A stretch of 64,000 bases of DNA from Erwinia aphidicola (lineage in GTDB: Bacteria > Pseudomonadota > Gammaproteobacteria > Enterobacterales > Enterobacteriaceae), in assembly GCF_014773485.1 (NCBI RefSeq), contig NZ_JACXBP010000003.1, forward strand, positions 1-64,000, given 5' to 3'. Shown in pieces: positions 7,512-17,625 of this stretch (the first letter of the stretch is position 1; each line of letters opens with the position of its first letter). The notes under the pieces are model-generated. The model was not told the origin of the DNA, ran no database searches, and was given only the letters and a program-made list of their open reading frames with translations. Made by a program: the position numbers and the translations under genes.

Positions 7512-8540
7512 ATGCATCGCGTCACTCTGATGGCCGCTATTGCTGCCGCTACCACGCTCTCTGCCCTGCCCGCCTGTGCCGCCGGAAAGCTGAATATGAT
7601 CTGCTCCGCGGATGTCGTGGTTTGTGAGCAAATGACCAACCTGTTTGAAAAACAGCACCCGGATATCAAGGTCAGCATGGTGCGCCTCTCCGCTGGCGAA
7701 GCCTATGCCCGCATTCGCACTGAAGCCCGCAACCCGCGTACCGATATCTGGTGGGCAGGCACCGGCGACCCGCACATGCAGGCGGCGGATGAGGGCTTAA
7801 CCCAGGTGTACAAATCTCCGCTGCTTGACCAGCAGCAGGACTGGGCACGCAAGCAGGCCGAAAGCGCCGGATATCGCACCATCGGCGTGTATGCTGGGGC
7901 CCTTGGCTGGGGCTACAACACGAAACTGGTCGCGGATAAGAAATTAAAAGCCCCGGCCTGCTGGGCCGATCTGCTCGACCCGTCGTACAAGGGCGAAATC
8001 CAGATGGCAAACCCGAACTCGTCCGGCACCGCCTATAACACCCTCGCCACCCTGGTGCAGATCATGGGCGAAGAGAAAGCCTTCGACTACCTGAAAAAGC
8101 TTAACGCCAATATCTCCCAGTACACCAAATCCGGCTCGGCCCCGGTGAAAGCCGCGGCGCGTGGCGAAACCACCATCGGCATCGTGTTTATGCATGACGC
8201 GGTGGCGATGCAGGTCGATGGCTTCCCGATCAAGGCCGTGGCACCGTGCGAAGGCACCGGCTATGAGATTGGCTCGATGTCGATTGTGAAAGGCGCCCGC
8301 AACCTCGCCAGTGCCAAAGTGTGGTACGACTGGGCGCTGAGCGCGGAAGCGCAGTCGCATATGAAAGATGCCAAATCCTTCCAGCTGCCATCGAATAAAA
8401 ACGCCGCCATCTCCGAATATGCGCCGCGCTTTGAGAACATCAAGCTGATCGATTACGACTTCAAAACCTACGGCGACTCGGCAAAACGCAAAGCGCTGCT
8501 CAGCCGCTGGGATAAAGAGATCGGCGCCAACGCCCAATAA
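7512..8540 (+). CDS. ABC transporter periplasmic binding protein, AfuA-like
   Basis: A 342-residue exported protein whose signal peptide ends near LPACAAG. The mature start (KLNMICSADVVVCEQMTNLF) and the segment TDIWWAGTGDPHMQAADEGL resemble the AfuA/FbpA-type binding proteins. AfuA itself is known to bind cyclic sugar phosphates rather than iron. RBS AAGGAG lies just upstream of the ATG. First gene of a four-gene operon with a fused permease, an ATPase and an inositol-phosphatase-like enzyme. The phosphatase favours a phosphorylated sugar or polyol as cargo, but ferric iron or a phosphonate cannot be excluded from sequence alone. Confidence 0.78.
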   Translation: MHRVTLMAAIAAATTLSALPACAAGKLNMICSADVVVCEQMTNLFEKQHPDIKVSMVRLSAGEAYARIRTEARNPRTDIWWAGTGDPHMQAADEGLTQVYKSPLLDQQQDWARKQAESAGYRTIGVYAGALGWGYNTKLVADKKLKAPACWADLLDPSYKGEIQMANPNSSGTAYNTLATLVQIMGEEKAFDYLKKLNANISQYTKSGSAPVKAAARGETTIGIVFMHDAVAMQVDGFPIKAVAPCEGTGYEIGSMSIVKGARNLASAKVWYDWALSAEAQSHMKDAKSFQLPSNKNAAISEYAPRFENIKLIDYDFKTYGDSAKRKALLSRWDKEIGANAQ

Positions 8541-8554
8541 CTGTCGAGGTGAAG

Positions 8555-10786
8555 ATGAATGCTCAAAACCGCCGCCTCGACGGGGCTTTACTGCTGGGCG
8601 CACTGGCAATTCTGCTGCTGCCCTGGTACAGCCTCGAAGCCGGATTCTTCGACTTCGGCTGGCTGACCACGCTGTGGCAGGAGGGCGAAAGCGCTCCGGC
8701 GCTGTGGCAAATCGCGCTATTCGGCCGCCCGTGGCTGGCCGTGGCTGTGTTGATGCTGGTGCTGTGCGCGCTGGGCCGCCTGCTGCACATCGGCACGCTG
8801 CGCTCGGGCGTGCTGCTGGGGGCCAGCGCGGCCGGCGTACTGTTCCTGCTGTTTGAGGGCCACGCCATCGGCTACAGCGGCTGGAACTGGCAGTGGAGCG
8901 AGCAGCTATTCGGCGCGCTGAGCGACGGCCAGCCGGCGTTTGGCGCCGGGGCGATCCTGCTGCTGACCACTTTCCTGTTGCTGTTCTCCTTTGCGCTGGC
9001 CGAGCGCGGCGTGCTGAAGGGCGATGCCTTTGTCGTTGCGGCCATTGTGCTGCTGGTGGCGCTGGTCACTACCTTCGTGCTCTACCCGGTGCTGAGCATG
9101 TTTGTCGCCTCGGTACAGGATACAGACGGCTCGTTTAAACCGGACGGCATGATCGCTAATATTCAGGATCCGGCGATCTGGAGTCTGGGCTGCTTGAGCG
9201 GCGGCAGCTGCGGCACCGCATGGCGCACGCTGTGGCTGGCGCTAATGACCGCCAGCGGATCCACGCTGCTGGGGCTGGCGTTTGCGCTGGCCGCGACGCG
9301 CACGCCGCTGCCGTTTAAAAAGGGGCTGCGCCTGCTGACCGTGCTGCCGATCATCACGCCGCCGTTTGTGATTGGCCTGGCGCTGATGCTGCTGTTTGGC
9401 CGCGCCGGGGTGGTTACCGAGCTGCTCTCCTCGCTGTTCGGCATTGAACCCGGCCGCTGGCTGTATGGCCTGACCGGGATCTGGATTGCGCAGGTGCTCT
9501 CGTTTACGCCTATCGCCTTCCTGGTGCTGATCGGCGTGGTCGAGGGCGTCAGCCCGTCGCTGGAGGAGGCGTCGCAGACCCTGCGCGCCAACCGCTGGCG
9601 CACCTTCCGCTCGGTGTCGCTACCGCTGATGGCACCGGGGCTGGCAAACGCATTTCTCATCAGCTTTATCGAGAGCATGGCGGACTTCGGCAACCCAATG
9701 GTGCTGGGCGGCAGTCACGGCGTGCTGTCGACGGAGATCTTCTTCTCGGTGGTCGGCGCGCAGAATGACCCGAGCCGCGCGGCGGTATTGGCGATTATCC
9801 TGCTGTGCTTCACCCTCAGCGCCTTTATCCTGCAGCGCCTGTGGCTGGCGGGGAAAAACTTCGCCACCGTCACCGGCAAAGGCGATTCCGGCCAGCACTG
9901 CGGGCTGCCGCGCGCGCTGCGCTACGGGGTTTATGCGCTGGTGATCCCGTGGGGCCTGTTCACGCTGGTTATCTACGGCATGATTTTAATTGGCGGCTTT
10001 GTGCAGTCGTGGGGTCTGGACAGCAGCCTGACGCTGGCGCACTACGCCCGTGCATTCGGCTTCCACTGGAATGAAGGGCAGATTGTCTGGACCGGCGTGG
10101 CGTGGAACTCGTTCTGGACCACGATGGAAATCTCGCTGATTGCCGCCCCGCTCACGGCAATAGTTGGCCTGCTGACCGCGTGGCTGATCGTGCGGCAGAA
10201 GTTTGCCGGGCGCCAGACCTTCGAGTTTATGCTGATGCTGAGCTTTGCCATTCCCGGCACGGTGATCGGGGTCAGCTACATCATGGCCTACAACCTGCCG
10301 CCGCTGGAGATCACCGGCACGGCACTGATCCTCGTCGCCTGCTTTGTGTTCCGCAATATGCCGGTTGGCGTGCGCGGCGGAATTGCCGCCATGAGCCAGC
10401 TGGACCGCAGCCTGGATGAAGCTTCACTGACGCTCGGTGCGAGCAGCTTCCGCACCCTGCGCAAGGTGATCCTGCCGCTGCTGAAGCCGGCGATCAGCGC
10501 CGCGCTGGTGTATGCCTTCGTGCGCGCTATCACCTCGATCAGCGCGGTGATCTTCCTCGTCAGCGCCCAGTACAACATGGCCACCTCCTATATTGTCGGG
10601 CTGGTGGAAAATGGGGAATACGGCGTGGCTATCGCTTACTCCTCGGTGCTTATCGTGGTGATGCTGGCAGTGATCCTCACCTTCCAGCTGCTGGTCGGTG
10701 AACGCCGCCTGCGCCGCACTTATCGCGTGGCCACGGCACCTGTCGCCGTGGTTCCAACCACTTTATCTCAGGAGAGTGCCGTATGA
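8555..10786 (+). CDS. ABC transporter permease, two permease halves fused (AfuB-like)
   Basis: A 743-residue inner-membrane protein starting at the ATG preceded by GAGG at 8546. It contains two BPD-transporter-type domains, each with an EAA-loop segment: EASQTLRANRWRTFRSVSLPLMAPGL in the first half and EASLTLGASSFRTLRKVILPLLKPA in the second. Extra membrane segments precede the first domain. This fused FbpB/AfuB layout is typical for the family. Its stop overlaps the ATPase start (ATGA). It would form the translocation pore for the cargo of the upstream binding protein. Confidence 0.85.
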   Translation: MNAQNRRLDGALLLGALAILLLPWYSLEAGFFDFGWLTTLWQEGESAPALWQIALFGRPWLAVAVLMLVLCALGRLLHIGTLRSGVLLGASAAGVLFLLFEGHAIGYSGWNWQWSEQLFGALSDGQPAFGAGAILLLTTFLLLFSFALAERGVLKGDAFVVAAIVLLVALVTTFVLYPVLSMFVASVQDTDGSFKPDGMIANIQDPAIWSLGCLSGGSCGTAWRTLWLALMTASGSTLLGLAFALAATRTPLPFKKGLRLLTVLPIITPPFVIGLALMLLFGRAGVVTELLSSLFGIEPGRWLYGLTGIWIAQVLSFTPIAFLVLIGVVEGVSPSLEEASQTLRANRWRTFRSVSLPLMAPGLANAFLISFIESMADFGNPMVLGGSHGVLSTEIFFSVVGAQNDPSRAAVLAIILLCFTLSAFILQRLWLAGKNFATVTGKGDSGQHCGLPRALRYGVYALVIPWGLFTLVIYGMILIGGFVQSWGLDSSLTLAHYARAFGFHWNEGQIVWTGVAWNSFWTTMEISLIAAPLTAIVGLLTAWLIVRQKFAGRQTFEFMLMLSFAIPGTVIGVSYIMAYNLPPLEITGTALILVACFVFRNMPVGVRGGIAAMSQLDRSLDEASLTLGASSFRTLRKVILPLLKPAISAALVYAFVRAITSISAVIFLVSAQYNMATSYIVGLVENGEYGVAIAYSSVLIVVMLAVILTFQLLVGERRLRRTYRVATAPVAVVPTTLSQESAV

Positions 10787-11844
10787 CCGCCATCAAAACC
10801 GGTTCCGTGGTGTTTGAAAACGTCAGTAAACAGTTTGCCGGCTTTACCGCCCTGCCCGACCTGTCGCTCACCGTCGAGCCGGGCACGCTGGTGACGCTGC
10901 TCGGCCCCAGCGGCTGCGGCAAAACCACTACCCTGCGCCTGTTGGCCGGGCTGGAGCACCCGACGTCCGGGCGCATCCTGATCGGCGGCAAGGATGTCAC
11001 CCATCTGCCCGCCAACGAGCGCGATGTGGCGATGGTGTTTCAGTCCTATGCGCTGTTCCCACATATGAACGCGCTGGATAACGTGATGTACGGCCTCAGC
11101 GCCAGCGGCTTGAGTCGTAAGGAGGCGCAGGACCGGGCGCGTGAGGGGCTGAAGCTGGTCGGGCTGGAGACCATGGGCCAGCGCCTGCCTGCCGAACTCT
11201 CGGGCGGGCAGCAGCAGCGTATTGCCGTGGCGCGCGCGCTGGTGCTGGAACCGCAGGTGCTGCTGCTCGACGAGCCGTTATCTAACCTGGATGAACGCCT
11301 GCGCCGCCGCGTGCGCACTGAGATCCGCGATCTGCAGCAGCGCCTCGGCTTTACCGCCGTGTACGTCACGCACGATCAGGAGGAAGCGCTGGCGGTCTCC
11401 GATAAGATAATTGTCATGAAAGAGGGGCATATTGCCCAGCAGGGCGCACCGCAGGCGCTGTACCACTCTCCTGCCTCGGTGTTTATCGCCGATTTTATGG
11501 GCGAGGCAAATATCCTGCCCTGCGCCGTAGAGCGGGTGGAAGGCGGCGAAGCGCTGATCGTTCTCGGCAGTCGCACTTACCGGGTGCCCGGCATGCAGGC
11601 GCGACCAGGGGCAGCACAGCTGTCGGTGCGGCCAAAGTTTATTACGCTGCACGCCGACCAGCCCGGTGCGCTGAACGGGGAGGTGACCCACAGCACCTGG
11701 CTGGGCGATCACATCGAATATGAAGTGCAGACCGAGCTTGGCGCGCTGTTTGTTATCGATGTGCAGATGGAGCGCCAGCTGGCGCCCGCCACAGCGGTAT
11801 CCGTAGATTTTAAACCTCAGGGGCTGGCGCTGATTGCGCAGTGA
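10783..11844 (+). CDS. ABC transporter ATPase (AfuC/PotA-type)
   Basis: A 353-residue cytoplasmic ATPase. Walker A GPSGCGKTTTLRLL (~residue 40), Q-loop MVFQSYALFP, signature LSGGQQQRIAVARAL, Walker B VLLLDEPLSNLD and the H-switch VTHDQEEAL are intact. A C-terminal ~110-residue TOBE-type regulatory domain follows (MGEANILPC, SVRPKFITL, DHIEYEVQTELG). It powers the fused permease immediately upstream, with which it overlaps by 4 bases. Confidence 0.88.
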   Translation: MTAIKTGSVVFENVSKQFAGFTALPDLSLTVEPGTLVTLLGPSGCGKTTTLRLLAGLEHPTSGRILIGGKDVTHLPANERDVAMVFQSYALFPHMNALDNVMYGLSASGLSRKEAQDRAREGLKLVGLETMGQRLPAELSGGQQQRIAVARALVLEPQVLLLDEPLSNLDERLRRRVRTEIRDLQQRLGFTAVYVTHDQEEALAVSDKIIVMKEGHIAQQGAPQALYHSPASVFIADFMGEANILPCAVERVEGGEALIVLGSRTYRVPGMQARPGAAQLSVRPKFITLHADQPGALNGEVTHSTWLGDHIEYEVQTELGALFVIDVQMERQLAPATAVSVDFKPQGLALIAQ

Positions 11845-11867
11845 TCCCGCTTTAATAAGGAATGACC

Positions 11868-12656
11868 ATGAGTGACGAGATTTTGCAGCGCCTGGCGCTG
11901 GCCGAGCAGGTCGCGCGCCAGGCCGGGGTAAAAGCGCTGGACTATTTTAACCGCCGCGACAGCCTGGTGATAGAAACCAAGCGGGACGCGCAGGACGTGG
12001 TGTCGATAGCCGACCGCGAGGTGGAGCTGCTGATCCGCGAGCAGACCGCAGAGCAGTTCCCGCAGGACGGGTTTCTCGGCGAGGAGTATGGCCTGCTGCC
12101 CGGCAGCTCCGGCTACAGCTGGGTGGTTGACCCGATTGACGGCACCAGCCCTTTTGTTAACGGCATGCCGAACTGGTGCGTATCGGTGGCGGTGATCTAT
12201 CAGGGTGAGCCGGTAATCGGCGTGATTATGGCCCCGTGCCAGCAGGAGTGCTTTGTCTCGGCACGCGGCCAGGGCGCGACCCTGAACGGCAGGCCGCTGA
12301 AGGTCGACCCGGCGCGCACCATGCAGAATCACGTTATCGGCTTTGGCGCTAACAGCTACGTTACGCCGCAGCGCGTCGGCGAGATTGTCGCTGCCATTAC
12401 CGCCGTCGGCGGCAACTTCTTCCGCAACGGTTCCGGCGCGATGATGCTGGCCTATGTCGCCGCCGGGCGCCTGGTCGGCTATTACGAACCCTATATGCAC
12501 GCCTGGGACTGCCTGGCGGGCTACTGCCTGGTGAGCGAGGCAGGCGGCTGGGTACATCCGTTTAACACCGACGGTGAAAACCTGCTGCGCGGCGGCCCGG
12601 TGCTGGCGGTAGCCCCCGGCGCCAAAGAGGATTTACTGCGCATCGCTCAGCTGTAA
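11868..12656 (+). CDS. Inositol monophosphatase-family phosphatase
   Basis: A 262-residue enzyme with the family metal-binding motifs: FLGEEYG, DPIDGTSPFVNGMPNWCVS (the DPxDGT motif) and AWDCLAGYCLVSEAGG near the C-terminus. The ATG at 11868 has AAGG seven bases upstream; the ATG at 11862 is too close to it. The family removes phosphate from inositol phosphate, histidinol phosphate, fructose-1,6-bisphosphate and similar substrates with Mg2+. As last gene of the transporter operon it may dephosphorylate the imported compound. The exact substrate cannot be read from sequence. Confidence 0.82.
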   Translation: MSDEILQRLALAEQVARQAGVKALDYFNRRDSLVIETKRDAQDVVSIADREVELLIREQTAEQFPQDGFLGEEYGLLPGSSGYSWVVDPIDGTSPFVNGMPNWCVSVAVIYQGEPVIGVIMAPCQQECFVSARGQGATLNGRPLKVDPARTMQNHVIGFGANSYVTPQRVGEIVAAITAVGGNFFRNGSGAMMLAYVAAGRLVGYYEPYMHAWDCLAGYCLVSEAGGWVHPFNTDGENLLRGGPVLAVAPGAKEDLLRIAQL

Positions 12657-12663
12657 TCATCAC

Positions 12664-12694
12664 GCGGGCGGGCCGAAAAGAGGGTCCGCCCCTG
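12664..12694. repeat. Dispersed palindromic repeat, family A
   Basis: Arms GGGCGG and CCGCCC around a GAAAAGAGG core. A variant of the A-rich-loop hairpin found in many gaps of this window. It lies just after the phosphatase stop and could end transcription. Confidence 0.55.
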
Positions 12695-12844
12695 CATCAA
12701 ACTCTCTGCGTAATGCACTTCGCGTAAAAGAAATGCCACCGTTCTCCACTATATTGATCTGCGTCCGTACACTAAGCAGCATTAAATAAAACAATTGTCT
12801 CACTCTGCTTCTTTTTCAACGTGAATGTTAATAAGGACGTAATC

Positions 12845-14287
12845 ATGTCTGACGTATTAAGACGCACCAAAATTGTTGCCACCCTGGGGCCGGCAACCGA
12901 CCGCGATAACAACTTAGAAAAAATCATCAAGGCCGGGGCGAATGTGGTCCGGCTCAACTTCTCCCACGGCGCCGCCGCCGACCATATTGCCCGGGCGCAG
13001 CGCGTGCGCGACGTGGCGCAGCGTCTTGGTCGCCAGGTGGCGATCCTCGGCGATTTGCAGGGGCCGAAAATCCGCGTATCGACTTTCAAAGAGGGCAAGG
13101 CGCTGCTGACGGCCGGCGAGCCGTTTATTCTGGATGCCTGGCTGGAAAAGGGGCTGGGTGACAATCAGCGCGTAGGCATTGATTACAAAGCGCTGCCGGA
13201 GGATGTGCTGCCGGGCGATATTCTGCTGCTCGACGATGGCCGCATCCAGCTGCGCGTAGTGAGCATTGCCGGGGCCGCCATTCACACCGTTGTCACGGTG
13301 GGCGGCGTGCTGTCAAATAATAAAGGCGTCAACAAGCTCGGCGGCGGACTGTCTGCGGAGGCGCTAACCGAAAAAGATAAGGCGGATATTGTGACCGCCG
13401 CCGCGATGAACGTCGACTATCTTGCCGTCTCCTTCCCGCGCAACGGTGAAGACCTGCGCTACGCGCGCAGGCTGGCGCAGGAAGCGGGCTGCCGCGCGCT
13501 GATTGTGGCAAAGGTTGAGCGCGCAGAAGTGGTAGCCACGCAGGAGAGCATGGACGACATGATCCTCGCCTCCGACGTGATCATGGTGGCGCGTGGCGAT
13601 CTCGGCGTAGAGATTGGCGATGCTGCGCTGGTGGCGGTGCAAAAGCGCCTGATTGCCCGCTCGCGCCAGCTCAACCGCGTGGTTATTACCGCCACGCAGA
13701 TGATGGAGTCGATGATCACCAATCCGCTGCCGACCCGCGCCGAAGTGATGGACGTGGCAAATGCGGTACTTGACGGCACCGATGCGGTGATGCTCTCTGC
13801 CGAAACCGCCGCCGGCAGCTTCCCGGCCGAAGCGGTCGCCGCCATGCACGGTGTCTGCCTGGGGGCGGAACGCGTGCCGAGCGTCACGGTGTCGAAGCAT
13901 CGCCTTGAGGTGCAGTTCGATAATATTGAAGAGATGACGGCGATGTCGGCAATGTATGCCGCCAACCATCTGACCGGGGTAAAAGCGGTGATCGCCATGA
14001 CCGAATCCGGGCGCACCGCGCGCATGATGTCGCGCATTACCTCACGCCTGCCGATTTTCGCCCTCTCCCGCCATCAGTCCACACTTAACCTCACCACGCT
14101 GTACCGCGGGGTGACGCCGGTGCTGTTTAACGGCCATGCGGAGGGCGTGCAGTCGGCGCAGGATGCCATCGCGGTGCTGCGGGAAGCGGGTTATCTCAGT
14201 TCGGGGGATCTGGTGGTGCTGTCGCAGGGGGACAGCGTGGGGCTGATTGGCAGCGCGAATACCTGCCGGATTTGTATCGTCGATTAG
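12845..14287 (+). CDS. pykA: Pyruvate kinase II paralogue
   Basis: A 480-residue enzyme starting [20 protein letters not shown] with AAGGA seven bases upstream. It follows E. coli PykA along its length: [23 protein letters not shown], the B-domain, IVAKVERAE, the active-site stretch [29 protein letters not shown] and the C-terminal allosteric domain. It converts PEP and ADP to pyruvate and ATP in the last step of glycolysis. It lies 188 bp after the transporter operon with a repeat between, so it may be transcribed separately or as an operon extension. Whether this is the only pykA or an extra copy cannot be told from the window. Confidence 0.9.
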   Translation: MSDVLRRTKIVATLGPATDRDNNLEKIIKAGANVVRLNFSHGAAADHIARAQRVRDVAQRLGRQVAILGDLQGPKIRVSTFKEGKALLTAGEPFILDAWLEKGLGDNQRVGIDYKALPEDVLPGDILLLDDGRIQLRVVSIAGAAIHTVVTVGGVLSNNKGVNKLGGGLSAEALTEKDKADIVTAAAMNVDYLAVSFPRNGEDLRYARRLAQEAGCRALIVAKVERAEVVATQESMDDMILASDVIMVARGDLGVEIGDAALVAVQKRLIARSRQLNRVVITATQMMESMITNPLPTRAEVMDVANAVLDGTDAVMLSAETAAGSFPAEAVAAMHGVCLGAERVPSVTVSKHRLEVQFDNIEEMTAMSAMYAANHLTGVKAVIAMTESGRTARMMSRITSRLPIFALSRHQSTLNLTTLYRGVTPVLFNGHAEGVQSAQDAIAVLREAGYLSSGDLVVLSQGDSVGLIGSANTCRICIVD

Positions 14288-14296
14288 CGCAGAATC

Positions 14297-14418
14297 AGGG
14301 TCGACCGGAAAAGCGGGTCTTCAATACGAATGGCGCAAATCTCGGCACGGGTCGACCGGAAAAGCGGGTCGACCCCTACGGTTTTTAGTAGTGGCTGACC
14401 CTCTTTTTCGGTCAGCCA
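14297..14418. repeat. Three family A palindromic repeats between pykA and gcd
   Basis: Units at 14298-14319, 14349-14380 and 14392-14418. Arms GGGTCGACC/GGTCGACCC or GGCTGACC/GGTCAGCC flank A-rich or T-rich cores. The gap is convergent, and the hairpins may serve as the gcd terminator on the minus strand. Confidence 0.7.
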
Positions 14419-14430
14419 GCCACATCCCGC

Positions 14431-16794
14431 TTATTTCAGACGGTACGCCACCACGGCATCACCCTCTTTGGTGCCCAGCGAACCGTGACCACCGGCCGCA
14501 ATCACCACGTACTGCTTATTGTCGCTGCCCATATAGGTAGAAGGCGTTGCCTGACCGCCCGCTGGCAGCTCGGTCTGCCACAGCAGTTCTCCGCTGTTGA
14601 CGTCGTAAGCGCGGAAGAAGTTATCCGCCGTTGCGCCATGGAACACCACATCACCGGCCGTGGTTAACGGCCCACCGTGTGCCACCATCCCCATCGGGAA
14701 ACCGATTGGGAAACGGCCCGGCAGGAACGAGGTTTTCAGATTTTTAGTGGTACCTACGCGGCGCATCCACTCGGTTTTACCGGTAGACAGGTCAACGCCC
14801 ACCATACGGCCCCACGGTGGCGCGATGCACGGGATCCCCAGGCTGGAGGAGAGCTGCTGAATATGAATGGCATAATCGCCGTCAAAGTTCTCATTCCAGT
14901 ACGGCGTGCCGTCCTTGGTGAACAGGCGCTGTTTAGCATTTTCCGCGTTACGTTTGATCAGGTTGTACTTATAGGCCAGGCGTACCGGCGAAGCGATCAG
15001 GATCTGGCGCTCAGGGTCAACCGCCACCGATCCCCAGTTAAACACCCCGATATTGCCCGGGAAGACAATCGAACCGCCTTCGGTCGCTGGCGTCCACGGG
15101 TTACCGTCGTAGCGCAGGGATTTAAAGTCAATGCGGCAGGCCATCTGGTCGAACGGCGTGATGCCCCACATTGATTTTTCGCTCAGCGGCTCCGGGATAA
15201 AGTTCAGCGCGGAGACCGGCTGCGTTGGCGAATACTTCTCGCCAGCAATACCTTTAGTAGAAACGTCTTTCTGATTGATCGGATACACCGCCTCACCGGT
15301 CAGACGATTAAGCACAAACAGGTTGCCGGTTTTGGTCGGCAGGATCACCACCGGCTGTTTCTTGCCCTGGTAATCAATATCCAGCAGCGACGGCTGTGAT
15401 GGATTATCGCGGTCCCAAAGGTCATGCTTCGATGACTGGAAGCGCCATTTAAAGGCACCGGTTTTCAGATCCAGCGCCACCAGCGTGTCGCGGAACTTCT
15501 CGGTGTTGCTGTCGGCATTACGCTCAATCCCCACTTCATCCGGGGAGGCATTACCAAATGGAACGTACACCAGGCCATTTTTCAGGTCAGCGCTCAGCGT
15601 GGCCCAGGCTACCGGCGTATCCTGCGGATAGGTGGCGTCAGCCGCAATCGGCTGAGTGTTTTCCGGGTTAGCCGGCTCAAAGTTCCACACCAGGCGACCG
15701 GAAGTGGCATCGTAAGCGCGGATCACGCCAGACGGATTACCGCTGTTGAAGCCGTTATCCATCACCGACCCCCCGACAATCACCAGATTGCCGGCTACCA
15801 GCGGTGCCGCAGTCTGCATCAGCGCGTGCGGGCGCACAGTACCCATGTTGGCATGCAGATCGACCACGCCGTTGTTGCCGAAGTCGGCACACAGTTTACC
15901 GGTATCGGCATCCAGCGCGATCAGTTTGGCATCGTTGCTGGCGTTAAAGATACGCTTGCGGCAGATAGCTGGGCTGGCCGCGCCAGTGTCTGCCTGGGCC
16001 TGCTGGCCGCCGTCGTAATAGCTCACGCCGCGACAGGTCTGGTGCTGTTGCAGATAAGAAGCCTCTTTCTTCGGCTGATATTTCCATTTCAGCGCCCCGG
16101 TTTCCGGGTTCAGCGCGTGAATTTCATTGTGCGGCGTACAGAAATAGACGCTGTTGTTAACCTTCAGCGGGGTCGCTTCAAAGGTGTATTCGGAAGCATC
16201 ATCGCTGGCGCGCAGATCGCCGGTATGATAAGTCCAGGCCACCTGCAGGTTGCTGACGTTATCGCGGGTGATCTGCTTGAGGTCGGAGAAGCGCAGGCCA
16301 TTGCTGGTGCCGCCGTAGGCTGACCAGTCACTGCCTGCCACCTCGGTACTGCTGCCCTGACGCTGGGTGGTGATGGTGCCCGCTTTCGGATACGGGTCAT
16401 AGAACATCATCCCCACTACCAGCGCGATAATCAGCACCATGGTGGTACCGAGGAACGGATGGAAGCGGCGTTTTTCAGCTTTATACAGCGGGCGTACCAC
16501 CCACGGCATCACCAGCCACAGGCCGATCACACCAATGATATCCCCACGTGGGATCCACTGCCATTTGTCGAAGCCGACTTCATAAATTGACCACGCGACC
16601 ACCAGCCACATCAGCACGGCATAGATGGAAAGCGCAATTTTTTTGTTCATAAACAGTGTGATAGCGGTAGCCAACAGGCCAACCCCGATAATCACATAGA
16701 ATGGCGACCCTCCCAGCATCAGGAGTTGGGCGCCCATGTACAGCATAGCGATTGCAATGACCGCGATGACAATACCGGTGAGTTTGTTAAGCAT
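14431..16794 (-). CDS. gcd: Membrane-bound PQQ-dependent glucose dehydrogenase
   Basis: A 787-residue protein, close to E. coli Gcd (796). The N-terminal ~140 residues carry about five membrane helices (MLYMGAQLLMLGGSPFYVII, then IALSIYAVLMWLVVAWSIY and others). The rest is a PQQ beta-propeller with repeated tryptophan-docking motifs (ALNPETGALKWKYQ, VALDLKTGAFKWRF, DVNSGELLWQ). Family active-site residues are present in SSKHDLWDRDNPSQPSL and PTKTGNLFVLNRLTGE. It oxidises glucose to gluconate in the periplasm and passes electrons to ubiquinone, and is widely linked to acidification and phosphate solubilisation in plant-associated enterobacteria. It needs PQQ from genes outside this window. 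Confidence 0.94.
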   Translation of the reverse strand: MLNKLTGIVIAVIAIAMLYMGAQLLMLGGSPFYVIIGVGLLATAITLFMNKKIALSIYAVLMWLVVAWSIYEVGFDKWQWIPRGDIIGVIGLWLVMPWVVRPLYKAEKRRFHPFLGTTMVLIIALVVGMMFYDPYPKAGTITTQRQGSSTEVAGSDWSAYGGTSNGLRFSDLKQITRDNVSNLQVAWTYHTGDLRASDDASEYTFEATPLKVNNSVYFCTPHNEIHALNPETGALKWKYQPKKEASYLQQHQTCRGVSYYDGGQQAQADTGAASPAICRKRIFNASNDAKLIALDADTGKLCADFGNNGVVDLHANMGTVRPHALMQTAAPLVAGNLVIVGGSVMDNGFNSGNPSGVIRAYDATSGRLVWNFEPANPENTQPIAADATYPQDTPVAWATLSADLKNGLVYVPFGNASPDEVGIERNADSNTEKFRDTLVALDLKTGAFKWRFQSSKHDLWDRDNPSQPSLLDIDYQGKKQPVVILPTKTGNLFVLNRLTGEAVYPINQKDVSTKGIAGEKYSPTQPVSALNFIPEPLSEKSMWGITPFDQMACRIDFKSLRYDGNPWTPATEGGSIVFPGNIGVFNWGSVAVDPERQILIASPVRLAYKYNLIKRNAENAKQRLFTKDGTPYWNENFDGDYAIHIQQLSSSLGIPCIAPPWGRMVGVDLSTGKTEWMRRVGTTKNLKTSFLPGRFPIGFPMGMVAHGGPLTTAGDVVFHGATADNFFRAYDVNSGELLWQTELPAGGQATPSTYMGSDNKQYVVIAAGGHGSLGTKEGDAVVAYRLK

Positions 16795-17029
16795 TGGTAT
16801 CCCTTAGTGTTAATCAACGTAATTATTTTCTGACAAATAATTACATGCACTATACATTAAATTAACTAAAAAAATCTGATAAAAACCCAAAAAAGGTTTG
16901 ATGTAAGGGATACCCAGGCCACTGGATTCCCGGTGGATGCGGAGTCTGCAATCCCCGGCTTTAAGAGCGATCGGCTGAAGAAGCTGGAAAACATCCACCG
17001 CTGGTCGCTCTCAAGGGTAGTGCCTGTTA

Positions 17030-17512
17030 CTACAATTCTTTGTTCTCTTTGATGCTCCACCCAGACGAGAATTCCGCGCCACGAGCACCCTCTGTCGTTT
17101 GCTCAAAATAATGATTACTCACTTCTGCTGCCCTGAAGCAGTAAGTAACGCCAAATAAATCCTGCCCGGTTGCCCCGTTAAATACCACATCGGTAACCAT
17201 CACTTGTTTCAGGTTTATTTTGAAATATTCTAACTGTTCACCTCCGGCTTTGCAGGAAGAGAGCTCTACCGAGTTAATATGTTTCCCATTTGATACATAG
17301 CGTAGTAAATTGGGTGTGGCTTTATCGATAAAAGCATTAACCGTTAAATCACGAAATTTAACTTTTCCTGCCCCACCGCCGCTGCCAACCTCTATAGCCG
17401 AAGGCTGCGTCGCTCCCCAGCCGAATGATTCTACCTGTATCCAACCCGGATGCCGTGCATCTTTTGATTCCCCCGTAATGCCATCAACTCTTAAAAAGAT
17501 ATCCTTGCTCAT
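17030..17512 (-). CDS. hcp: Hcp-family type VI secretion tube protein
   Basis: A 160-residue protein typical of Hcp1: MSKDIFLRVDGITGESKDAR at the start, GWIQVESFGWGATQPSA, a KVKFRDLTVNAFIDKATPNL segment, and QVMVTDVVFNGATGQDLFGV. A good AAGGAG precedes the ATG. Hcp hexamers stack to form the injected tube and can carry effectors in the lumen. No other type VI structural genes are in the window, so this is an orphan hcp. It is divergent from the DUF4225 gene at 17626, a common neighbour arrangement for Hcp-delivered cargo. Confidence 0.9.
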   Translation of the reverse strand: MSKDIFLRVDGITGESKDARHPGWIQVESFGWGATQPSAIEVGSGGGAGKVKFRDLTVNAFIDKATPNLLRYVSNGKHINSVELSSCKAGGEQLEYFKINLKQVMVTDVVFNGATGQDLFGVTYCFRAAEVSNHYFEQTTEGARGAEFSSGWSIKENKEL

Positions 17513-17625
17513 TTCACTCTCCTTAATTATCTGCTATATACACTCAAGCAGATCCTACAGGGAAAAGGGAGAATAAAAAAGTGGATAACTATCTGGATAA
17601 AAACAGGCTGCGCGTGACTTAACGG

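Noticed and set aside
7512..11844. FbpABC-type ferric iron transporter
   Set aside because: The family relationship allows it, but there is no Fur box, the regulator is LacI-type and a phosphatase is in the operon. Kept as an alternative only.
16860..17029. Short open frames between gcd and hcp
   Set aside because: They lack starts, ribosome sites and any family resemblance, and overlap in several frames, as expected by chance.
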